Of a stretch of 64,000 nucleotides of DNA, positions 18,292 to 26,900 are shown in pieces. Position 1 is the first letter of the stretch. Each line of letters begins with the position of its first letter. Location: contig CAITVK010000109.1 in assembly GCA_903895845.1 (NCBI GenBank), positions 25,080 through 89,079 of the forward strand, read 5' to 3'. The notes beneath the pieces were generated by a model. The model searched no databases, had not been told where the DNA came from, and saw only the letters and a list, made by a program, of their open reading frames with translations. The position numbers and the translations under genes were made by a program. This DNA is from an uncultured Chitinophagaceae bacterium (GTDB taxonomy: Bacteria; Bacteroidota; Bacteroidia; Chitinophagales; Chitinophagaceae).

Positions 18292-19368
18292 ATGAAAAAT
18301 AGTTATAATATACTTACCGGTAGCAAGATACAAAATGGCCTTAAACTGTTAGTCTTGGTACTTCTCCTCTCCTGCTATAGTCAGTTAAAGGCACAACTTG
18401 ATTTTAGTCCGTTAGACAAAAAGCTAAACACTTATAAGCTAGAGTTGGGCATCAACTACGCCTGCCTCATAGAAAAAGATGGAAAAGTACTTTTTAAGAA
18501 AGAAAGCCCCGATTTTGATGTCAAAACCAGTGGCACTTTAGGCAGCACCAGTCAATGGTTGACCGCGGCGTTGGTAATGAGTTTTGTGGACCAAGGCAAG
18601 TTGTCGCTAGATGACAATATAACTCAATACCTACCCATATTTGCTGAGTATGGCAAGAAATACATAACGCTGCGCCATTGCCTTGCAGGTCAGACAGGAA
18701 TAGAAGCGCCCAAAGGAATAGCTAAACTGTTTGAAAAGAATAGGTTCGAAAGCCTGGAGGAAGAAGTAAATTCTTATGCCAATAAACATGAGATACTATA
18801 TAACCCTGGCACTGCTTTCATGTATAACTCCATCGGATTGAACTTGGCAGCAAGGATAGTAGAAGTTGTTTCTAAGAAGAGCTTCGAACAGATGATGATG
18901 GAAAGGATTGTGCATCCGCTAGCCATGAAATCAACTTCCTTCAGCGACAATGACCGGGTAACTCCTGCAAGTAGTGGAACAGCTAGTGCATTGGACATGA
19001 CAAACTTTATGACCATGATTTTGAATAAGGGAATATTCAATGGTAAACGGATCTTGAGTGAGAAAGCCGTTGTCGACATGGAAACACTACAAATTGATGC
19101 CAGTTTGATGAAAGACCTCCCTCCATCACTTACCGGATTTACTTATGGAGTGGGAGAATGGGTGCTAGACAAAGATGCCAACGGACAAAGCACTGTAATC
19201 GGTTTCCCAAACATGTATGGTTCTCTGTTTTTTGTTGATAAATGCAAGGGATACACCTTCGCCCTGCTAACTAAAAGCTTACAGATGGAAAGTAAAAAGG
19301 AAACATACCTCGCCATCAAGAAGATAGTAGATGGTATCATCCAAGATAACGGATGTGCCACTAAGTAG
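18292..19368 (+). CDS. Beta-lactamase-fold serine hydrolase homologue, catalytic Lys not seen
   Basis: Class-C beta-lactamase/transpeptidase-like protein, exported (hydrophobic LKLLVLVLLLSCYSQLKAQ). ATG 18292 (MKNSYNILTG) is preferred: the 34 extra residues in the track come from heptad-repeat DNA. The fold is clear (TAALVMSFVDQGKLSLDDNITQYLP, PLAMKSTSF), but where active relatives have SxxK this reads STSQ, and the Tyr motif reads YNS rather than YxN. It may be a pseudoenzyme or binding protein. Family 0.85 certain; loss of activity is inference from an eye alignment. Confidence 0.78.
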   Translation: MKNSYNILTGSKIQNGLKLLVLVLLLSCYSQLKAQLDFSPLDKKLNTYKLELGINYACLIEKDGKVLFKKESPDFDVKTSGTLGSTSQWLTAALVMSFVDQGKLSLDDNITQYLPIFAEYGKKYITLRHCLAGQTGIEAPKGIAKLFEKNRFESLEEEVNSYANKHEILYNPGTAFMYNSIGLNLAARIVEVVSKKSFEQMMMERIVHPLAMKSTSFSDNDRVTPASSGTASALDMTNFMTMILNKGIFNGKRILSEKAVVDMETLQIDASLMKDLPPSLTGFTYGVGEWVLDKDANGQSTVIGFPNMYGSLFFVDKCKGYTFALLTKSLQMESKKETYLAIKKIVDGIIQDNGCATK

Positions 19369-19373
19369 ATTGC

Positions 19374-20048
19374 TTAATCAGCTCGTAATGCCCTTATTTG
19401 TTGTTCAAACTGATCGATACTAAGGGCATCTTCGTTCCTGAAAGTCCCAATACGGGTCCTGCAAAGACTACTCATGTATCCACCTACCCCAAGTGCGGCA
19501 CCAAAATCATTTGCCAGACTTCTGATGTAAGTCCCGGTGGAGCAAACTACTTTAAAATGCACAACAGGCAGTTCAATCTTCGTGATTGTAAACTCTTTTA
19601 TAGTTACGGGACGTGCATCAACCTTCACTTCAATACCTTGCCTTGCGGATAAATACAATGGTTTCCCATCTTTCTTAATAGCTGAATGCTGAGGAGGCAT
19701 CTGCATGATATCTCCGGTAAAAGGAAGTGTGGCAGCAACAATCATCTCTTCGGTTAGATGAGCTGTATCTTTAAAATTAGTGGGTTCTGTTTCCAGATCG
19801 TAGCTTGGCGTGGTACTTCCGAGGGTAAATGTGCCCAGATACTCCTTTTCCATACCCATATAATCATTAATCTTTTTGGTAAACTTACCAGTACACACAA
19901 TCAATAACCCAGTTGCTAAAGGGTCCAGTGTACCAGCATGACCAACTTTCTTTATTCGGATAAGATTACGCACCTTACGCACTAAATCAAAGCTTGTCCA
20001 GCCAATTGTCTTATCAAACAACAAAACTTCTCCTTCTGCAAAATTCAT
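19374..20048 (-). CDS. truB: tRNA pseudouridine(55) synthase TruB
   Basis: Makes pseudouridine 55 in the T loop of tRNAs. It has the catalytic Asp in GHAGTLDPLATGLL, the KEYLGTFTLG strand, PPQHSAIKKDGKPLY and STGTYIRSLA. At 224 residues it is short because it lacks a long C-terminal PUA domain, as is usual in Bacteroidota. It converges with the serine-hydrolase gene, ends 5 bp apart. Confidence 0.95.
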   Translation of the reverse strand: MNFAEGEVLLFDKTIGWTSFDLVRKVRNLIRIKKVGHAGTLDPLATGLLIVCTGKFTKKINDYMGMEKEYLGTFTLGSTTPSYDLETEPTNFKDTAHLTEEMIVAATLPFTGDIMQMPPQHSAIKKDGKPLYLSARQGIEVKVDARPVTIKEFTITKIELPVVHFKVVCSTGTYIRSLANDFGAALGVGGYMSSLCRTRIGTFRNEDALSIDQFEQQIRALRAD

Positions 20049-20245
20049 CTACGTTCTTTAATTAGTAGTCAGCAATTAGTAATCTCCTTCAAAATAGACA
20101 ATCATTTCAGCATCTCTCCTACGATTCATTCAAGCCATTACCTCTTTTCAGCACTTCCAGTCACAATTAATAATCACGAAACAAAGTGGCAACAACTCAA
20201 TAAAACCCGGCAAAAAAAGAAGCTAGTTGTATTATATCTAGGAAA

Positions 20246-20277
20246 TAAAAAAGCTGCAAACCAATGATTTGCAGCTA
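20246..20277 (-). terminator. Terminator of tRNA-Lys
   Basis: On the minus strand AGCTGCAAA pairs with TTTGCAGCT and is followed by a run of T (the plus-strand AAAAAA at 20247-20252). It lies about 30 bp past the tRNA 3' end. Confidence 0.82.
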
Positions 20278-20304
20278 AACCGAATATAGCCCAAGCTATA
20301 AGTG

Positions 20305-20377
20305 TGATTCCGCAGAGGCTCGAACTCTGGACCCGATGATTAAGAGTCATCTGCTCTACCAACTGAGCTACGAAATC
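20305..20377 (-). tRNA. tRNA-Lys (CUU)
   Basis: The complement reads GATTTCG acceptor, TAGCTCAGTTGGTAGAGCA D arm, anticodon loop CTCTTAA (anticodon CTT), GTTCGAGCC T arm, and CGGAATC closing the acceptor stem with discriminator A. 73 nt. Confidence 0.94.
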
Positions 20378-20480
20378 TTTTTGTTGGGGTGCAAATATAG
20401 CGTTCAATTGTTAAATACCCCAATCATTTTTAAAGAAATTACAATTTATCTCCGTTAGTTTGCATCCTTACAGAAAAACA

Positions 20481-21158
20481 ATGAAGAAAATAGCCGTGAT
20501 AGTTGCAGGTGGTTCAGGACAACGAATGGGCGTATCCCTACCCAAACAATTTTTGTTATTAAAGGGCAAATCGCTTCTGTGGCATACCGTCCGTGCCTTC
20601 CTTGAGGCATACCCCGACTTTCAACTAGTTATTGTTTTACCCGAAGACCATCTTGCCACCGGCAGAGAAATAGCCGACTCCTTCCCTACCGCCAACATTC
20701 ACTTCACAACTGGCGGTGCCACCCGTTTCCATTCTGTAAAGAACGGCTTAGAGTTGTTAGATACCACCCACGCAATTGTTTTTGTGCATGATGGGGTAAG
20801 ATGTTTGCTTACGCCCACCCTCATAAAAAGATGCTATGAACAAGCAGTAATTAAAGGTTCTGCGATCCCTGCTGTGGCCGCTACGGATAGCATCCGAATA
20901 GCAACAGGAAACGACGAAAGCATTGTGGCAGACCGTACACAAGTTCGCATTATTCAAACACCACAGACCTTTAAGGCCGAACTATTGTTACCCGCTTTCA
21001 ATCAGGAATACAAAGATTCCTTTACAGACGAGGCAACCGTGGCAGAAGCTTATGGAAACAAAATATGCTTGATTGAGGGGGAATATAACAACCTAAAAAT
21101 AACCCGACCCATCGACCTGTTGGTAGCAGAGAAGATATTAGAAGAAAGGGGATTGTAG
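20481..21158 (+). CDS. ispD: 2-C-methyl-D-erythritol 4-phosphate cytidylyltransferase IspD
   Basis: Transfers CMP to MEP in the non-mevalonate isoprenoid pathway. It has VAGGSGQRMG with PKQF (CTP binding), FVHDGVRCL, ATDSI and DEATVAE. ATG 20481 (MKKIAVIVAGG) is preferred over the track's 20460. 225 residues, normal. Transcribed alone, away from truB and the tRNA. TTAGTTTG at 20455-20462 is a near-consensus -7 box. Confidence 0.94.
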   Translation: MKKIAVIVAGGSGQRMGVSLPKQFLLLKGKSLLWHTVRAFLEAYPDFQLVIVLPEDHLATGREIADSFPTANIHFTTGGATRFHSVKNGLELLDTTHAIVFVHDGVRCLLTPTLIKRCYEQAVIKGSAIPAVAATDSIRIATGNDESIVADRTQVRIIQTPQTFKAELLLPAFNQEYKDSFTDEATVAEAYGNKICLIEGEYNNLKITRPIDLLVAEKILEERGL

Positions 21159-21272
21159 AAAGGCGAACAACTATCTGCTATTGGGTAGCAAACACCTTTC
21201 AAACTTGTGAGCGCAACGGAGTAGAGCGACTCATCCTTTTCTAATCTTTTTGTATTGTTTGTGAAGTATTAC

Positions 21273-22181
21273 TTATTTCTTCACCAACTTCAACGGCCAA
21301 GGGAGTTCATTAAAGTGCCAATGACTGTAAGGCTGCCCAACACCACCCATCGATTCGTAGAAAGCCTTTACGCCTGGCAAGTCGCTTCCTTCAAAGTCAA
21401 AAAGCTTCTTGCTTCCTGCCAACTCCCTAAAAACATGGTCATACAGATAGTAGTTGGCTTCAACCTGTCTCCCTGCTTCAGTGGTATAGTTTATTAGGTT
21501 GTAATATCTTTTAGAATCTGTCAAAAGCAACACAATACTCAACAACTCACCGTGGGCATTGGTAACCTTGCGTATCATTACTTTTCCTGCTGGCTGCCAC
21601 TTTTTACAAAGCTGATTGAAATTGGCAAGAGAAGATTGCTCCACATGACTAATCTTTAGTTTGTTATATTGATAAAACAAAGTAGTTGCTTCATCAATAT
21701 CCAAAGATTCGGTATAAAATAATTCTTGATGATTAGCCCTGTTCACATTCTTTTGGAACGACTTTTTATAAGAAGCTTTTATCTCTTCATAATGTCTATT
21801 CAAATTGGAGATATAGTTATTGCATGGACTGCACCCGAGTGCGTCTGACAAACTAGTATTTGCATCATTAAACAAATAATCCCCATACTTGGCAAAGCTT
21901 GTTAGCTGGTGCTTTATTTCTTGAGGAGAGATTGCTTTAGTGCCGATAAATCCTAATTGTTGGGTAAAAGGCGGGGTATATAAATAAACAATTCCCCACT
22001 TCCTGCGCCAAGGCAAAGGGACAATGGCGGCGTAATCGTCTATAACCAGTCCGCTCCAGTTGTCGGCCATTGCATTGAGGTAGCCGGAAGTAGCGTAAAT
22101 CAATCCATTGGCATTGGCTTCCACACAATTATCCCATTTAGCAGTATCAATCTGATGAGATGGGATAATTTGTAGACGCAT
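21273..22181 (-). CDS. FemAB/GNAT-like acyltransferase
   Basis: About 302 residues with no signal peptide. The C-terminal half (GELLSIVLLLTDSKRYYNLINYTTEAGR, then YYLYDHVFRELAGSKKLFDFEGSDLPGVKAFYESMGG) has the GNAT/FemAB pattern seen in peptidyl- or acyl-transferases acting on cell-envelope precursors. Start chosen at ATG 22181 (MRLQIIPSH): the upstream 16 codons in the track run into the CACAAAG repeat. The substrate cannot be told from sequence. Confidence 0.65.
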   Translation of the reverse strand: MRLQIIPSHQIDTAKWDNCVEANANGLIYATSGYLNAMADNWSGLVIDDYAAIVPLPWRRKWGIVYLYTPPFTQQLGFIGTKAISPQEIKHQLTSFAKYGDYLFNDANTSLSDALGCSPCNNYISNLNRHYEEIKASYKKSFQKNVNRANHQELFYTESLDIDEATTLFYQYNKLKISHVEQSSLANFNQLCKKWQPAGKVMIRKVTNAHGELLSIVLLLTDSKRYYNLINYTTEAGRQVEANYYLYDHVFRELAGSKKLFDFEGSDLPGVKAFYESMGGVGQPYSHWHFNELPWPLKLVKK

Positions 22182-22198
22182 ATCTAGAAAGAAAAGGG

Positions 22199-22279
22199 AT
22201 AACCACAAGGGACACAAAGAAGTAAACACAAAGAAGGCCGAAGATAGTCCTTCCCACTCTTTGTGTTTCTTGTCTTTAT
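22199..22279. repeat. CACAAAG foldback element
   Basis: The left arm ACCACAAGGGACACAAAG is roughly complementary to the right arm CTTTGTGTTTCTTGTC. It occupies the gap between the GNAT-like and cytochrome genes. One of six CACAAAG-type foldbacks in the window. Confidence 0.75.
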
Positions 22280-22704
22280 TACTTTACCACAACATCTTCT
22301 GGTTTTGCCTTACCACGGTGACAAGTATTGCAGGTAACCACTTGCACAGCAGTAGAATCGGTAGCAGGATGATTGATGGTATGAATATATTTTTCATTCA
22401 TCTCGTTGGTCATCAAAATCATTTTGCGTGTAACATCTTTTATTGGATTTGCATCGCTAGCCATATCCAGCTTCTTAGGGTTGGCTTGGGAACCAGCATG
22501 GCAATAACGGCACTTTACATTCAGTGCCACTTTATAATAATCCATCAGATGATCGAGACTATCATACTTAATATCCTTTGCATATACTTTCAGATTTTTA
22601 AATGGCGGATGATCTGAGCTTGGGGAAGTAAACGCGATACTACCGAATGTAACAGCCATCATCAAGGCGATGACAACAACCTTTTTTCTATTGATTAAAC
22701 GCAT
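22279..22704 (-). CDS. Dihaem c-type cytochrome (reaction-centre cytochrome-like)
   Basis: Exported small cytochrome of 141 residues. It has an N-terminal hydrophobic signal/anchor (VVVIALMMAVTFGSIAF) and two haem sites, CRYCH and CNTCH. The sequence around the first (LDHLMDYYKVALNVKCRYCH, KKLDMASDANP) resembles the reaction-centre cytochrome family PF02276 found in non-phosphotrophic Bacteroidota. Probably an electron carrier in the periplasm or on the outer face of the inner membrane; partner unknown. It ends inside the CACAAAG foldback. Confidence 0.85.
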   Translation of the reverse strand: MRLINRKKVVVIALMMAVTFGSIAFTSPSSDHPPFKNLKVYAKDIKYDSLDHLMDYYKVALNVKCRYCHAGSQANPKKLDMASDANPIKDVTRKMILMTNEMNEKYIHTINHPATDSTAVQVVTCNTCHRGKAKPEDVVVK

Positions 22705-22898
22705 AGTTGTTTTATTTAGAGCGGAAAAATAAGGAGTAATGTTTTATCAAGAACTTATTTCGGTGAAATATGTCAATAAATCTTTTACTTCTAGCTCTCC
22801 AAGTACGATTACTTGGTTATTACGGAATTTATTCAGCCATTAAAACAATTATGCTTTCAATTAAATATATTCGCCTTTCAAGTAGTAAGTAATTTTTA

Positions 22899-23879
22899 AT
22901 GATTATAGACAAGCACAATAGGATACACAATTACTTACGCATTTCCCTCACGGACAATTGCAACCTTCGTTGCTTTTACTGTATGCCCGATGCTGATTAT
23001 AGTTTTATGCCGTCATCACAGTTGATGCAGGCCGACGAAATCAATCAAATTGCAAGCACTTTCATTAGTCTCGGTACCAATAAAATACGATTGACTGGTG
23101 GCGAACCTTTGGTGCGTAAGGATGCTGATACCATCATCAAAAACCTATCTGCTTTCCCAATCAAACTTTCTCTTACTACCAATGGAGTTAGGCTGCACGA
23201 TTTCATCGATACCATTCGCGAAGCGCGGATTACGTCTGTCAATATAAGTTTGGATACCCTGCAAGCAAATAAGTTTCAGTTGGTAACTAAACGAAATAAC
23301 TTCAAAAGAGTATGGGATAACATTCAATTATTGCTGGAGAACAATATACATGTAAAAGTGAATGTGGTGGTAATGAAAGGCATTAATGATGGCGAAATAA
23401 ATGAATTTATAGAATGGACCAAACATACACCGGTACATATTCGTTTTATTGAGTTTATGCCATTTACCGGCAACAGATGGATGGATGACAAAGTATTTAC
23501 CTGGCAAGATATTTTGGGAACGATTGAAACCCAATACAGTTGGATCAAGCTGAAGGATGAAACAAACGACACCACAAAAAAGTATATCGTGCCTAGGCAT
23601 AAAGGTACTTTTGCAGTCATTAGCACCATTACTTCACCTTTTTGCAGTACTTGCAACAGGATGCGCCTTACGGCCGATGGAAAAATGAAGAACTGTTTAT
23701 TTTCAAAGGATGAAACAGATTTATTGTCTGCTCTAAGAAAAGGAGAAGACATTGTACCCCTCATTTTGGGCAATGTAAAAGAAAAAGCCGCCGAGAGAGG
23801 CGGACAGTTTGTAAAAGACTTCCATCAACTGCAAGCAGTCGGTATTGAGAACAGAAGTATGATAGCAATTGGAGGATAG
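22899..23879 (+). CDS. moaA: GTP 3',8-cyclase MoaA
   Basis: Radical-SAM enzyme that starts molybdopterin synthesis from GTP. The N-terminal cluster is C21xxxC25xxC28 (CNLRCFYC), with LTGGEPLVR for SAM binding; the C-terminal cluster is CSTCNRMRL...KNC and the protein ends in GG as MoaA should. 326 residues. First gene of a plus-strand Moco cluster that runs to moaCB at 29.8 kb. Confidence 0.96.
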   Translation: MIIDKHNRIHNYLRISLTDNCNLRCFYCMPDADYSFMPSSQLMQADEINQIASTFISLGTNKIRLTGGEPLVRKDADTIIKNLSAFPIKLSLTTNGVRLHDFIDTIREARITSVNISLDTLQANKFQLVTKRNNFKRVWDNIQLLLENNIHVKVNVVVMKGINDGEINEFIEWTKHTPVHIRFIEFMPFTGNRWMDDKVFTWQDILGTIETQYSWIKLKDETNDTTKKYIVPRHKGTFAVISTITSPFCSTCNRMRLTADGKMKNCLFSKDETDLLSALRKGEDIVPLILGNVKEKAAERGGQFVKDFHQLQAVGIENRSMIAIGG

Positions 23880-23880
23880 T

Positions 23881-23978
23881 ATTTAACCACAAGGAACACA
23901 AAGCTATTCCACAGTGTTCACAAAATATTTTACTCCTGGTCCCATTTGTGAAAACCTTAGTGAATTTTGTGGTTAAGA
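23881..23978. repeat. CACAAAG foldback between moaA and moeA
   Basis: TTAACCACAAGGAACACAAAG at the left is complementary to TTTTGTGGTTAA at the right (AACCACAA/TTGTGGTT), with about 60 bp between. It supplies the false 24-bp 5' extension of the moeA ORF in the track. Confidence 0.78.
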
Positions 23979-23990
23979 AAAGATTTAGAT

Positions 23991-25172
23991 ATGATTTCAG
24001 TAGGAGAAGCAAAAAATATACTGGCTAAGGTTTGTAAGCCTTTGACACCTGCTTCCATCCCCTTACAAAAGGCGATGGGATTGGTATTGGCACAAAATGT
24101 TTTTGCTGCCGTAGATGTTCCTGCATTCAATCAATCTTCGATGGATGGCTATGCTTTTCTTTTTGAAGATTGGAGAGGGACGGAGACTTTAATGATAGAA
24201 GGCGTCGTACAAGCAGGCAGTCATTTAGAAAGCCCTGTTCAAGCAAAACAAGCAGTAAGAATTTTTACTGGCGCAGCTGTTCCGAAGAACTTGGATACGG
24301 TGGTGATGCAGGAAAAGGTATTAGTACAAGGTAATCAACTGATAATAAAAGACGACTTATTAAAACAAGGAGGCAATGTCCGCCTAAAAGGAAGTGAGAT
24401 AGAAGTTGGGGATCTGGCATTGGAAAAAGGCACTAAACTATCTCCTGCGGCTATTGGTTTCTTGGCAGGAATAGGTATCAAGGAAGTGTTGGTTTATCCA
24501 AAGCCAAGAGTAAAGTTGATAATTACGGGCAATGAACTGGCACAACCCGGCGAACCTTTAGGTTATGGTCAAGTGTATGAATCTAACTCGTTTGCTGTTT
24601 CAGCCGCTTTGCAACAAATGGGGATTGATGCAGTAATAAGCTTCGCAAAAGATAATATGGAGGAATTAAAAGTTGTGTTGGAAGATGGATTAAAGGACTC
24701 GGATATTCTCTTGATTACTGGCGGTGTTAGTGTTGGGGACTATGACTTTGTAGCGAATACTTTAGCGGATTGTGGCGTTGAAAAGTTATTCCACCGAATA
24801 AAGCAAAGACCGGGTAAACCATTGTTTGCAGGCAGAAAGGGGAATCAAATGGTCTTTGGATTACCAGGCAATCCCTCTTCAGTACTTACTTGTTTCTATG
24901 AGTACGTTGTTCCGTCGCTATCTCAACTAATGAATACAACCACAAGCATCATTCAGTATAAAAGTCTTCCCCTAGCGCATTCATTTGCAAAAGCAAATAA
25001 ATTGACTAACTTTTTAAAAGCTCATTGCACTGATGAAAAGGTCACAATACTCAACGCACAGGAGTCCTACAGATTAAGCTCTTTTGCAACTGCCAATTGT
25101 TTAGTATGTTTGGGCGAAGATGAAATTAATTACAATGAAGGGGATATGGTAGAAGTGCATTTAATAAACTAG
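23991..25172 (+). CDS. moeA: Molybdopterin molybdenumtransferase MoeA
   Basis: Inserts molybdenum into adenylated molybdopterin. It has NQSSMDGYA near the N-terminus, RIFTGAAVP, the MoCF-type ITGNEL and ITGGVSVGDYDF, and the GLPGNPSSVL loop. ATG 23991 (MISVGEAKNIL) is preferred; the track's earlier start lies in repeat DNA. 393 residues, normal. Confidence 0.95.
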   Translation: MISVGEAKNILAKVCKPLTPASIPLQKAMGLVLAQNVFAAVDVPAFNQSSMDGYAFLFEDWRGTETLMIEGVVQAGSHLESPVQAKQAVRIFTGAAVPKNLDTVVMQEKVLVQGNQLIIKDDLLKQGGNVRLKGSEIEVGDLALEKGTKLSPAAIGFLAGIGIKEVLVYPKPRVKLIITGNELAQPGEPLGYGQVYESNSFAVSAALQQMGIDAVISFAKDNMEELKVVLEDGLKDSDILLITGGVSVGDYDFVANTLADCGVEKLFHRIKQRPGKPLFAGRKGNQMVFGLPGNPSSVLTCFYEYVVPSLSQLMNTTTSIIQYKSLPLAHSFAKANKLTNFLKAHCTDEKVTILNAQESYRLSSFATANCLVCLGEDEINYNEGDMVEVHLIN

Positions 25173-25316
25173 TCGTAAGTGGTAAGTCGAGAGTCATAAG
25201 TAAGCACTTGTTTTTCTTTTTTACTTACTACTTATGACTGACGACTTAATACTTACGACTTACGACTTATGACTTATAACTTATAACTTACGACTTATGA
25301 CTTACGACTTAACACT
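25173..25316. repeat. GTAAGTC heptad foldback before the TauE-like gene
   Basis: The left arm (GTCGTAAGTGGTAAGTCGAG and following GTCATAAGT) is complementary to the right tract of many GACTTA(C/T) heptads (TACTTATGACTGACGACTTA...). The right tract continues through the start codon of the TauE-like gene at 25297. Confidence 0.88.
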
Positions 25317-26037
25317 TTTCTACGGCTTACTCTTGTTGGTAGCCTTCCTTTATGCTTCTGTTGGGCATGGGGGCGCAAGTGGCTATCTGGCATTGATGGC
25401 AATATTCAGCATTGCGCCAAACGTAATGAAGCCCACTGCTTTATTGCTGAATCTCTTCGTGTCTGCAACTTCTTTTATTCAGTTTTATCGGGCCAATCAT
25501 TTCAAATGGAAAATCTTTCTCCCTTTCGCAATAGCGTCTATTCCCATGGCATTCTTGGGTGGGTTGGTAGTGGTAGATGGCACCATTTATAAGAAGTTGC
25601 TAGGCGGATTCTTATTGATTGCCGCCATTAGATTCCTGATATTCCCAAACTTCAAGGTAACAGACATAAAGAAATCGAATATTACATTGTCATTATTGAT
25701 TGGTGCTGTCATTGGTTTATTATCTGGCATGATTGGCATTGGGGGAGGTATCATTCTTTCGCCAGTCTTATTATTATTAAGATGGACAGATCAAAAACAG
25801 ACTGCTGCCATCAGTGCGGCTTTCATTTTCGTGAACTCAGTGGCAGGACTTGCAGGCCAAATAACAAAAGGAATACATTTTAGTGCCGATATGTTTTTAT
25901 ATGTTGCCATTGCATTTGCTGGCGGAATGATGGGTGCTTATTTTGGGGCTCATCGTTTCAAACAGACTGTATTAAAGAATGTATTAGCTGTCGTTTTGAT
26001 GATGGCCGCGTATAAATTAATTCTTCCTCACGCATAA
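25297..26037 (+). CDS. TauE/SafE-family sulfite/anion exporter
   Basis: Polytopic inner-membrane protein with about eight hydrophobic segments and the family's duplicated glycine-rich motifs (ASVGHGGASGYLALM at the start, GMIGIGGGIILSPVLL in the middle). 246 residues. The only start in frame, ATG 25297, and the first codons (ACT TAC GAC TTA) are part of the GACTTAC repeat, so the true N-terminus could begin a few residues later. Placed inside the Moco cluster, it may export sulfite or a related anion for a molybdoenzyme; that link is inference. Confidence 0.88.
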   Translation: MTYDLTLFYGLLLLVAFLYASVGHGGASGYLALMAIFSIAPNVMKPTALLLNLFVSATSFIQFYRANHFKWKIFLPFAIASIPMAFLGGLVVVDGTIYKKLLGGFLLIAAIRFLIFPNFKVTDIKKSNITLSLLIGAVIGLLSGMIGIGGGIILSPVLLLLRWTDQKQTAAISAAFIFVNSVAGLAGQITKGIHFSADMFLYVAIAFAGGMMGAYFGAHRFKQTVLKNVLAVVLMMAAYKLILPHA

Positions 26038-26047
26038 AATTATTTCA

Positions 26048-26560
26048 ATGAAATTCTTGTTATCAATCATGGTTTTACTGTATGCTATCAAGGCATCAGC
26101 ACAAATGGACACAGTATCCACTACACATTTTAGTATTGAAGGAAGAGTAAAAGAGAAGGTAGATTTTGATATCACTAAAATCCAATCCTATTCAACTAAG
26201 ACCATAGACAGTGTGGTTATACTTAATCATTTGAAACAACGTAAGCATGCTATAAAAAATATCACGGGCATCCTGTTAAAAGATGTCTTAAACAAGGCAG
26301 TAATTGATGCTGAGAACCCTAAGGCGCTGAGTGAATACTATATTGAATGTATTGCTACGGATAATTACAAGATTGTGTTCTCCTGGAATGAATTATTCAA
26401 TACAGAAACAGGCAATAATGTGTTGATTATTACCGAGAAGGATGGCAAAAGCGATGTTGGTAGCGATGATGGAATTGCCATAATTACTTCAACCGATTTC
26501 GCTACAGGGCGTAGATATCTAAAGAACTTAAAACAAGTGTTGATTAAAAGAGTTAATTAG
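26048..26560 (+). CDS. Secreted sulfite-oxidase-fold (molybdopterin-binding-like) small protein
   Basis: Exported 170-residue protein (signal peptide ending KASAQ). The pattern FSIEGRVKEKVDFDITKIQS, then GILLKDVLNKA and DNYKIVFSWNELFN, resembles the oxidoreductase molybdopterin-binding domain (SUOX/MsrP fold) in reduced form. The Cys that ligates molybdenum in sulfite oxidases is not apparent, so cofactor binding is doubtful. Its place between the TauE-like exporter and moaD supports a Mo link. Confidence 0.6.
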   Translation: MKFLLSIMVLLYAIKASAQMDTVSTTHFSIEGRVKEKVDFDITKIQSYSTKTIDSVVILNHLKQRKHAIKNITGILLKDVLNKAVIDAENPKALSEYYIECIATDNYKIVFSWNELFNTETGNNVLIITEKDGKSDVGSDDGIAIITSTDFATGRRYLKNLKQVLIKRVN

Positions 26561-26575
26561 TTTTAAACAGAAGTA

Positions 26576-26806
26576 ATGCAATTGAAAGTACAAGCATTTG
26601 GATTATTGGCGGAAATAGTAGGCAATAATATTATAGTCGATAAACAGACTGATACAGATTCATTAAAGAAACAATTAGCTGTACAATTCCCTTCACTTGT
26701 TGATATTAAATATGCCATTGCGGTTGATAAAAAGATTATTGCTGGCAATACACTAATCAATGAAGCATCAATAATCGCCTTGCTTCCACCTTTCTCTGGA
26801 GGGTAA
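26576..26806 (+). CDS. moaD: Molybdopterin synthase sulfur-carrier subunit MoaD
   Basis: Ubiquitin-fold sulfur carrier of 76 residues ending PPFSGG; the C-terminal Gly is adenylated by MoeB and thiocarboxylated before delivery to MoaE. AFGLLAEIVG near the start and AIIALLPPFSGG-like end are typical. It starts 15 bp after the preceding gene. Confidence 0.93.
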   Translation: MQLKVQAFGLLAEIVGNNIIVDKQTDTDSLKKQLAVQFPSLVDIKYAIAVDKKIIAGNTLINEASIIALLPPFSGG

Positions 26807-26813
26807 GATTTCA

Positions 26814-26893
26814 ACACATAGAAACATAGTTACATAGAGCACATAGACTCGAATACTATGTCTCCTATCTCCCTATGTTTTATGTGTTTAAAA
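26814..26893. repeat. ACATAG foldback between moaD and moeB
   Basis: The left arm CAACACATAGAAACATAG pairs with the right arm CTATGTTTTATGTGTTT with few mismatches. Same architecture as the CACAAAG foldbacks but a different unit. Confidence 0.82.
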
Positions 26894-26900
26894 AAGAAAA

